Shown one piece after another: positions 1 through 4,705 of a stretch of DNA of 5,238 bases. The notes under the pieces were generated by a model. The model was not told the DNA's origin, made no database searches, and saw only the letters and a list, made by a program, of their open reading frames with translations. Where the stretch lies: NCBI GenBank assembly GCA_016194835.1, contig JACQAU010000230.1, forward strand, positions 1-5,238, written 5' to 3'. This stretch comes from Deltaproteobacteria bacterium (lineage in GTDB: Bacteria > Bdellovibrionota > UBA1018). The translations under genes were made by a program, and so were the position numbers. How positions within the stretch are numbered: the stretch's first letter is position 1; every line of letters begins with the position of its first letter.

Positions 1-201
1 CAGGGTAACCAAAAATTTTTAAACACCAAAATAGTAAACACAGCCAATAGCTATTCGGCCACAGTTTTTATTGAGGAAAATGCAAAAAAATTTCAAACAG
101 ACTATATCCCCCTTACCACAGGCTCCAACAAAATCAAAATCGAACACCTATACTCGTCAGGAGTAAATTACACACAGGAAATAGAAATAATAAAAAATTA
201 A
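1..201 (+). CDS. C-terminal fragment of a protein ending in an Ig-like beta-sandwich domain
   Basis: Frame 1 is open from the left edge to a TAA at 199-201, giving 66 residues; the other two forward frames stop within the first 25 bases. The start lies outside the window. The end of the fragment alternates polar and hydrophobic residues and carries 'IPLTTGSNKIKIEHLYSSG' followed by a final strand 'YTQEIEII'. This resembles the last strands of bacterial Ig-like or glucodextranase-N-like domains, whose usual pattern is 'v.L..G.N.I.v...d..G'. Such domains are common at the ends of exported or surface proteins, so an envelope location is plausible, but no signal peptide or catalytic region is visible here. 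The gene converges on the aminopeptidase gene with a 68-bp gap. The coding call is fairly secure; the domain call is a pattern impression, and the function is unknown. Confidence 0.65.
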   Translation, partial: QGNQKFLNTKIVNTANSYSATVFIEENAKKFQTDYIPLTTGSNKIKIEHLYSSGVNYTQEIEIIKN

Positions 202-228
202 GCTGCCGAGGCACTAGATCTCGCCTGG
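185..228 (-). terminator. Weak candidate rho-independent terminator for the minus-strand operon
   Basis: The segment at 206-228 can fold: CC (206-207) with GG (227-228), then AGGC (209-212) with GCCT (223-226), with G208 bulged and a 10-nt loop. Read on the minus strand, the hairpin is followed within a few bases by a T-rich tract (complement of 185-201, which includes six consecutive T). This places it about 40 nt beyond the aminopeptidase stop codon. The stem is short and bulged, so the call is tentative. In the plus direction no U-run follows immediately, so it is less likely to end the left-hand gene. The T-tract overlaps the end of that gene's coding sequence. Confidence 0.3.
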
Positions 229-269
229 TGTATCAAAAAAATAAACTTTTAAAAATACTCAAACACTAA

Positions 270-2900
270 CTAAGCTCTGCTACTACACTCAACTTTATCG
301 CGAAGTTTTTTATACTCTTCTTCAAGTTTTTCTAAAGAAGTTCTCAACTGTGCAACCGATTGCGCTGCAGAACCAGAAATCAAGAGTGAATCTTTGACCA
401 GTTTAGCATCACGTCTAATACGAGAGTCTACAGTTAAAGAATAAATTTTATCTAAAATCGGAACTGCTTCAACAGATTCTGTTTTTGCAAGTGCTGCAAT
501 GAGTTTATCTCTCACAAAAAAATCATCTTCATTAGCTAACTGATTGAAAACCTCAAACAAATCTTGTTTTATATGGCGCACTGCGGTTTTTGCAACTTGA
601 GCCAACGCATCAATAGAGCCTAATCTAGCTTCTACCGGTTTACCGCGCACACTCCATGTTTTTAAAACATCTAATGCATCTAAAAATAATCCTGAATCCA
701 CACCAGGAAGTTCACTTATTGCCTTAAAAGCAAAACAGCGTATCACATCGCGACAACTTTCTTTTTTTAGTTGTGAAAGTAAAAACTCTAAAGTTTCCGG
801 TTTTGCTTTTATATCATCACCCATAGAACACGCCCAACTATAGACAGCTTCAGCTTCGACAAAATAACTGGGATCCACTTGTGCGTGTTTTTTTAATGCT
901 TCTGTGACTTTAGGATGTTTAAATTTTCCTAAAGCTTTTACTACTGCTCGTCTTGCTTTGTGATTTGCAACTGCAAGTCCATTAATAAGTGCTTCTCTAG
1001 AAAAATCGCTTTTAATTTCACTTAAAACTTCTGCAATTTCAGTTTGAACACCCCAAAAGATATCTTTTAAAAGTGCCTGCCCTAATCTTTCGATTACAGA
1101 GCAATCCCAATTTTGTTTTAGCTCCCAAGCTGCTTCTATTCTTCCCATGCAATCTGGATCATGCTCAAGTTGGTAAAACAAAAGCTCCCGTGGTCTGGGA
1201 AATTTCATTTCTTTTGGAATAAAATTACCTGGATCCAATCTCACCCTCAAAGGTTGTGATGGTACTTGAAAAAACAAACGCTCTTTTTCAGTTTTTAAAT
1301 TAATACTATATTGTTCTACTTTGCCACCCTCAAACTCTACTTCCAACGTTACTGGCAATTGAAACACAGGAGTAACAAATCCATCTTTTTCTAATGAAGC
1401 TTTGCCTGAAATTTGTTTTTGCTCAATCACTAGTTCAATTTGTTTTTTGTCTGTGATCCATTCATATTTGATTTCAAACTCCGGGTGGCCTGCGCTATAA
1501 ATCCATTGATCAAAAAACAATCTCATATTCTTTCCGGTTACTTCTTCGATTGCACGAATTAGATCAATAGTTTCAACATTTTTTCTGGCATTTGACTTTA
1601 AATAATATTCAATAGACGCCCAAAAAAGATCCTCGCCCAAAATATGTCTAAGCAATACCAATATAACTCCACCTTTGTTGTACAAATGACTATCAAAAAT
1701 ATCCATTGGGTCTTGAAATAAATTGCAAACAACTGATCTGCGATATTTTTCATGATCGTCTTCTAAGTAGCCTTTAAATTCAATATGCGAATAATATTTT
1801 GCTTCTTCCGCTTTTTGGCTACCATATTTTTCGGTATTTTCTTCGATCCACACACGTTCCATAAAAGTAGCAAAGCCTTCGTTTAGCCAGGCATGTGACC
1901 AATCCCTGCAAGTAACTAGATCACCAAACCACTGATGTGCAAGCTCATGTGAAACCAAAGGATCACTGCTAAAATCCAAGTGAGCTCTTTCGTCATGCAA
2001 AGTCCTCTCAGTTTGTGTTGTTGCAGAGGTGTTTTCCATGCCACCAAATACAAAATCTTGAACAGCCACTTGAGCATATTTTTCGTAAGGATATGGAACA
2101 CCTAGTTTTTTCGAAAAAACTTCGATCATTTTCGGTGTTCTACTAAAAGATCTTTTACCATTTTCTTTTTGTCCAGGACTAACATAATAAACAACAGGTA
2201 AGTGATCGGGGCCTTCGTCGCTCCACATTTCGAATTCACCTACAACAAGCGAGATCAAATACGTAACATGAGGAACACTGAGCCTGTAATGAAACGTTAC
2301 CCATTCACCTTCAGCTTTCTGAGATAAAAGTGCACCATTCGAAACCGCAGTAAAACCTTTTGGAACCCTAGCAATAATTTCTGTTGTTGCTTTTTGATTT
2401 GGGTAATCAAAAGTAGGAATCCAATAGCGATTGTCCTGATCTTCTACTTGTGACCAAACCTGATAACGCTTTGAGGGGTAATGAGAGTCTGGTCCAGTAA
2501 AATAAAGCCCTTTTCTTGGATTTTTGACTTCATAATCAATTTCTAATTCAAAATTTTGTTGTTTCTTACTTGGTAATTCGACATAAAGTTTGTCACCTAA
2601 ACAAGAAAATTTGGCTTTTTCTTGATTAAGTTTTACCTCTTTTATTGCAAGTCCAACTTGATCCAAAGTTAGTGTTTTCACATTTGGATCAATGAGGCGG
2701 ATTTTTTGTGTTACAATTGATTGCAAAGATTTTTGACGTGGATCAATAGTACACTCAAGCTTTAGGTGTTCAAGTCTAACAGAAGTATCTGGGGCGTATT
2801 GCGTGGTTGTACCTTCGAACACAAAAGGGCGTTTTGTGTGAGTGGCACAAGACACGTGACTTGACAAATCCTTTAATCTACAAATATCTGTTTTAAGCAT
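270..2900 (-). CDS. M1 family zinc aminopeptidase with C-terminal HEAT repeats (PepN-like)
   Basis: This 876-aa metallopeptidase should remove N-terminal residues from peptides, probably in cytoplasmic peptide turnover since no signal peptide is visible. The order is: N-terminal beta domain (about 30-220), thermolysin-like catalytic domain (about 225-475), a small beta-sandwich (about 480-560), helical HEAT-like repeats (about 575-840) and a charged coiled coil (about 848-872). Visible catalytic features are the exopeptidase motif GGMEN (286-290, a variant of GAMEN), HELAH (318-322; zinc ligands H318 and H322, general base E319), third ligand E341 in 'LNEGFA', and the probable transition-state tyrosine Y407 in 'YNKGG'. 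All expected residues are present. The HEAT tail separates it from the classical E. coli PepN C-terminus. The ATG at 2900-2898 is chosen because an in-frame TAA lies three codons upstream; conserved sequence begins near residue 24, so a later GTG at codon 16 is possible. No Shine-Dalgarno is seen; an A-run precedes the ATG. Substrate preference cannot be read from sequence. Confidence 0.95.
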   Translation of the reverse strand: MLKTDICRLKDLSSHVSCATHTKRPFVFEGTTTQYAPDTSVRLEHLKLECTIDPRQKSLQSIVTQKIRLIDPNVKTLTLDQVGLAIKEVKLNQEKAKFSCLGDKLYVELPSKKQQNFELEIDYEVKNPRKGLYFTGPDSHYPSKRYQVWSQVEDQDNRYWIPTFDYPNQKATTEIIARVPKGFTAVSNGALLSQKAEGEWVTFHYRLSVPHVTYLISLVVGEFEMWSDEGPDHLPVVYYVSPGQKENGKRSFSRTPKMIEVFSKKLGVPYPYEKYAQVAVQDFVFGGMENTSATTQTERTLHDERAHLDFSSDPLVSHELAHQWFGDLVTCRDWSHAWLNEGFATFMERVWIEENTEKYGSQKAEEAKYYSHIEFKGYLEDDHEKYRRSVVCNLFQDPMDIFDSHLYNKGGVILVLLRHILGEDLFWASIEYYLKSNARKNVETIDLIRAIEEVTGKNMRLFFDQWIYSAGHPEFEIKYEWITDKKQIELVIEQKQISGKASLEKDGFVTPVFQLPVTLEVEFEGGKVEQYSINLKTEKERLFFQVPSQPLRVRLDPGNFIPKEMKFPRPRELLFYQLEHDPDCMGRIEAAWELKQNWDCSVIERLGQALLKDIFWGVQTEIAEVLSEIKSDFSREALINGLAVANHKARRAVVKALGKFKHPKVTEALKKHAQVDPSYFVEAEAVYSWACSMGDDIKAKPETLEFLLSQLKKESCRDVIRCFAFKAISELPGVDSGLFLDALDVLKTWSVRGKPVEARLGSIDALAQVAKTAVRHIKQDLFEVFNQLANEDDFFVRDKLIAALAKTESVEAVPILDKIYSLTVDSRIRRDAKLVKDSLLISGSAAQSVAQLRTSLEKLEEEYKKLRDKVECSSRA

Positions 2901-2929
2901 TTTTTTTGTTTATCATGAGTTGAGAGATA

Positions 2930-3427
2930 TTACAATGACTCGGTTTTAGAGCAGGTTTCTTGTTGAATTTTTTGGATTTTTTTAACAATAAACTCTAATA
3001 CATTATTCATTTTTTCAGTATTTCCTTGCTTAGCATAGCCATGAAAATACAAAATATGATTAGCTATTTCAGACAAATCTAAATAGGAATCTCTAAACGA
3101 AGATTCTTCAGAAATCCAATCCATAAGTTTTTGAACTTCTACAAGCTCATGTTCTGCCCAACGAATCCATTGTTGTCGTCCATCTGCAGTTAACTCAATA
3201 TATAATAATTGATGATCTATGCTTTTCATGGGAGCCCTAGCTGCTACACTGCGATCTGAATTAGAAGACCTTTCTAATGAGTTTTTAGAAAGCTCTATTT
3301 TTTCTTTAAACTGTGGAAAATCAACTGAGCAAATCTTTTTTATTCCTGGATTACATTGTGCAATTCCCATAAGAGCTACAGTAAAGACAGGAATCAGGTA
3401 AACTAAAACAGACCTAAAAGAGATCAT
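2930..3427 (-). CDS. Exported helical protein of unknown function
   Basis: I do not recognise this 165-aa protein. Residues 1-23 look like a Sec signal peptide: a short positive start (MISFR), a hydrophobic core (about 6-20) and a G-I-A site allowing signal peptidase I cleavage after A23. C25 follows closely, but Q24 at the -1 position makes a lipobox unlikely. The mature part is charged, with a low-complexity Ser/Arg/Ala stretch (about 50-65) and then several amphipathic helices (about 68-158). It has three cysteines, C25, C33 and C159, so a periplasmic disulfide is possible. The ATG at 3427-3425 is the only start that retains the signal peptide; no strong Shine-Dalgarno precedes it. The stop lies 29 bp before the aminopeptidase start on the same strand, which suggests co-transcription. 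A direct role with the peptidase is doubtful because the two are predicted to sit in different compartments. Confidence 0.8.
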   Translation of the reverse strand: MISFRSVLVYLIPVFTVALMGIAQCNPGIKKICSVDFPQFKEKIELSKNSLERSSNSDRSVAARAPMKSIDHQLLYIELTADGRQQWIRWAEHELVEVQKLMDWISEESSFRDSYLDLSEIANHILYFHGYAKQGNTEKMNNVLEFIVKKIQKIQQETCSKTESL

Positions 3428-3524
3428 TCAAAAGAAGTCTCGGCAAAAAGTTCCCTAACAATAAGAACACTTTAATTTGACTATTTTAGTATTGTATAAG
3501 TGCTTGATATTTTTACTTTTTTTC

Positions 3525-3551
3525 TAAAGTTACAACCAGTCACTCCGATCA
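3525..3551 (+). promoter_or_regulatory. Sigma-28 (FliA) promoter of the flagellin gene
   Basis: TAAAGTTA (3525-3532), an 11-nt spacer, then TCCGATCA (3544-3551). The FliA consensus is TAAAGTTT-N11-GCCGATAA, so 13 of 16 box positions match with the exact spacing. Transcription would start near 3557-3560, leaving a leader of about 80 nt before the flagellin ATG. FliA promoters normally switch on late flagellar genes after the hook is complete, which fits the gene downstream. This is the strongest promoter in the window. Confidence 0.8.
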
Positions 3552-3591
3552 TTAAGTTGTCATTAGGCAGGGAACGCCAGAAAGAAAATCC

Positions 3592-3633
3592 AGACAATTT
3601 GGAAGGATAAAAAAGACAATTATGTCTAAGGAG
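3592..3633 (+). promoter_or_regulatory. Flagellin mRNA leader: octamer direct repeat, hairpin and Shine-Dalgarno
   Basis: The octamer AGACAATT occurs at 3592-3599 and again at 3614-3621, with a GGAAGGA motif (3601-3607) between the copies. The second copy forms the left side of a small hairpin, AGACA (3614-3618) pairing with TGTCT (3623-3627) across the loop ATTA. The Shine-Dalgarno AAGGAG (3628-3633) follows directly, 7 nt before the flagellin ATG, which makes that start secure. The RNA-control role of the repeat and hairpin is inferred only. Confidence 0.5.
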
Positions 3634-3640
3634 ACTGTTT

Positions 3641-4474
3641 ATGAGCCTTCGAATTGCAACAAATGTACAAGCCCTGTCGGCACAGAGATTCTTAAACGAT
3701 AACGTAGCACTTCAAAATCGTTCACTAGAACGCTTATCATCTGGCAGTCGCATTAACCACGCAAGTGACGACGCTGCTGGATTAGCCATTAGCGAACGCT
3801 TGAGAGCAAATATTCGCAGCATGAAACAAGCCAGTAGAAACGCTAACGATGGCATCAGCCTCGTGCAAGTCGCTGAAGGAGCACTAAACGAGGTCGGAAA
3901 TATCTTAGTAAGACTCAGAGAACTCTCCATCCAAGCAGCTTCAGACACAATTGGGGACCCGGAAAGACAATTTATCAATAAAGAAGTTCAGCATTTAAAA
4001 GCTGAAGTAGATAGAATTTCAAATTCTACTGAATTCAATGGCACCAAACTCCTCAACGGACATTCGGGTGATTTAGATATTCAAATCGGAATCAATAATA
4101 ATCCAACCGAAGATCGATTGACGTTTGATTCAGGCAATCGCGTGTCAACCTTAGAAGGCATAGGAATCACCAGTGTCTCTACAACTACAAAACAAGAAGC
4201 TCAGGAAAATATGTCAATGATTGATGGAGCAATACAAAAACTGGCAGAAAACAGAGCTGGCCTTGGAGCACTGCAAAACAGATTGCTCTCAACAATCAAT
4301 AACTTGTCTATCTATCGAGAAAACCTAGAAGGCGCTAATAGTCGCATTCGAGACACCGACATGGCAGAGGAAACAAGCGAGCTTGTCAAACAAAATATCC
4401 TAACGCAAGCAAATGTGGCAACCCTAGGACAAGCAAACCAAATACCGCAACTGGCACTTAAATTAATTAGTTAA
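3641..4474 (+). CDS. fliC: Flagellin (filament subunit), compact D0/D1 type
   Basis: This 277-aa protein is the building block of the flagellar filament, exported through the flagellar type III apparatus and assembled at the filament tip. The N-terminal D0/D1 signature is clear: 'MSLRIATNVQALSAQR' at 1-16, 'RLSSGSRINHASDDAAGLAI' at 31-50, and 'LVRLRELSIQAAS' at 89-101, followed by 'EFNGTKLLNG' at 131-140. The C-terminal D1/D0 runs from about 186 to 277 and ends in 'LGQANQIPQLALKLIS', matching the family's usual 'QANQ.P..AL.LL'. The middle (about 146-185) is too short for D2/D3, so the outer filament surface should be minimal. There are no cysteines, as is usual for flagellins. R91, L95 and E115 sit where the TLR5-contacting R90, L94 and E114 lie in Salmonella FliC. 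The start is fixed by AAGGAG 7 nt upstream and a sigma-28 promoter. No strong terminator follows. The genome may carry other flagellin copies; none is visible here, so the exact paralogue name is uncertain. Confidence 0.97.
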   Translation: MSLRIATNVQALSAQRFLNDNVALQNRSLERLSSGSRINHASDDAAGLAISERLRANIRSMKQASRNANDGISLVQVAEGALNEVGNILVRLRELSIQAASDTIGDPERQFINKEVQHLKAEVDRISNSTEFNGTKLLNGHSGDLDIQIGINNNPTEDRLTFDSGNRVSTLEGIGITSVSTTTKQEAQENMSMIDGAIQKLAENRAGLGALQNRLLSTINNLSIYRENLEGANSRIRDTDMAEETSELVKQNILTQANVATLGQANQIPQLALKLIS

Positions 4475-4504
4475 TTGACAAAAGCTACATTCTTTAGGTA
4501 TCTG
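4475..4504 (+). promoter_or_regulatory. Possible sigma-70 promoter before the DUF5679 gene
   Basis: A perfect -35 hexamer, TTGACA (4475-4480), starts at the base after the flagellin stop codon. The best -10 partner is TATCTG (4499-4504), 18 bp away, which matches TATAAT at only three positions. If active, it would express the zinc-ribbon/trmB pair independently of the flagellin. In so AT-rich a sequence the match could be coincidental; read-through from the flagellin promoter is the alternative, since no good terminator is seen between the genes. Confidence 0.35.
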
Positions 4505-4526
4505 TTAAATTTATTAATTTAAGGAG
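4505..4526 (+). promoter_or_regulatory. A/T-only hairpin overlapping the Shine-Dalgarno of the DUF5679 gene
   Basis: TTAAATT (4505-4511) and AATTTAA (4516-4522) form a perfect 7-bp inverted repeat around a 4-nt loop. The last two A of the right arm are the first two bases of the Shine-Dalgarno AAGGAG (4521-4526), which lies 5 nt before the ATG at 4532. All pairs are A-U, so the RNA stem would be weak, and there is no U-tract to make it a terminator. The Shine-Dalgarno itself is secure and supports the small gene's start. Confidence 0.45.
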
Positions 4527-4531
4527 ATTCA

Positions 4532-4705
4532 ATGTCTGATCAAGAAACTCAATCTTCACAAACAGAAGCGTATTGCGTGAAATGTAAATCTAAAAAGAAA
4601 ATGAATGACGCCCAAACTGTCACCATGAAAAATGGCAGACAAGCTTTACAAGGAAAATGCGAAACTTGTGGTACGGGAATGTACAAGATATTAGGGAAGA
4701 AATAA
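4532..4705 (+). CDS. Small zinc-ribbon protein, DUF5679 type
   Basis: This 57-aa protein starts at an ATG with an excellent AAGGAG 5 nt upstream and ends at TAA 4703-4705. After a polar N-terminus (1-12) it has 'AYCVKCKSKKKM' (13-24), 'NGRQALQGKCETCG' (35-48) and a short basic tail. The cysteines C15, C18, C43 and C46 form a CxxC-24-CxxC zinc-ribbon pattern. From memory, the wording 'YC.KCk.k..m' plus 'kNGr.a..G.C..CGt.m' matches the DUF5679 family of small bacterial and archaeal proteins. The function of that family is not established; nucleic-acid or ribosome contact would be typical of a small basic zinc ribbon but is only inferred here. Its 3' end overlaps the apparent start of trmB in another frame, suggesting coupled translation. 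Confidence 0.85.
   Translation: MSDQETQSSQTEAYCVKCKSKKKMNDAQTVTMKNGRQALQGKCETCGTGMYKILGKK

Larger units (their letters stand above)
3428..3640. other. Divergent control region between the minus-strand operon and flagellin
   Basis: This 213-bp stretch separates two divergently read units and contains no credible gene. It holds the flagellin sigma-28 promoter and leader (annotated separately). For the minus-strand operon only weak sigma-70-like pieces are visible: TACAAT on the minus strand (complement of 3491-3496) could be a -10 box, but no acceptable -35 box sits 16-18 bp upstream. On the plus strand TTGACT (3477-3482) and TATAAG (3495-3500) are only 12 bp apart, too close to work as a pair. 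The operon's promoter is therefore not identified. Confidence 0.6.

Noticed and set aside
1916..2101. A 61-codon minus-strand frame inside the aminopeptidase gene
   Set aside because: It overlaps the catalytic core of the aminopeptidase in another frame; a shadow of the real gene.
2893..2916. A seven-codon minus-strand mini-frame overlapping the aminopeptidase start
   Set aside because: It has no ribosome site and is too short to distinguish from chance in A-rich sequence.
3219..3401. A 60-codon plus-strand reading frame inside the exported-protein gene
   Set aside because: It lies antisense to a gene with a clear signal peptide, and has no Shine-Dalgarno or recognisable protein features.
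2996..3427. Lipoprotein call for the exported protein at C25
   Set aside because: The residue before the cysteine is Gln and the preceding residues do not fit a lipobox; signal peptidase I cleavage after A23 is more likely.
3450..3575. Inverted repeat GTTCCCT (3450-3456) and AGGGAAC (3569-3575) across the divergent region
   Set aside because: Arms are only 7 bp and lie over 100 bp apart; about one such pair is expected by chance in a region of this size.
3622..3702. A 26-codon frame starting at an ATG 19 nt before the flagellin start and running into flagellin
   Set aside because: Its start is poorly spaced from any ribosome site and it overlaps the flagellin Shine-Dalgarno and coding sequence; most likely chance.
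3712..3978. An 88-codon minus-strand frame opposite flagellin
   Set aside because: It is fully antisense to the conserved flagellin N-terminus; its openness follows from flagellin codon composition.
4481..4495. AAAG/CTTT mini-hairpin after flagellin as a terminator
   Set aside because: A 4-bp A/T-rich stem with no U-run after it is not a credible terminator.
4691..4705. Possible programmed frameshift joining the DUF5679 protein to TrmB
   Set aside because: No heptameric slippery sequence in the right frame is present before the DUF5679 stop, and the zinc ribbon is complete on its own.
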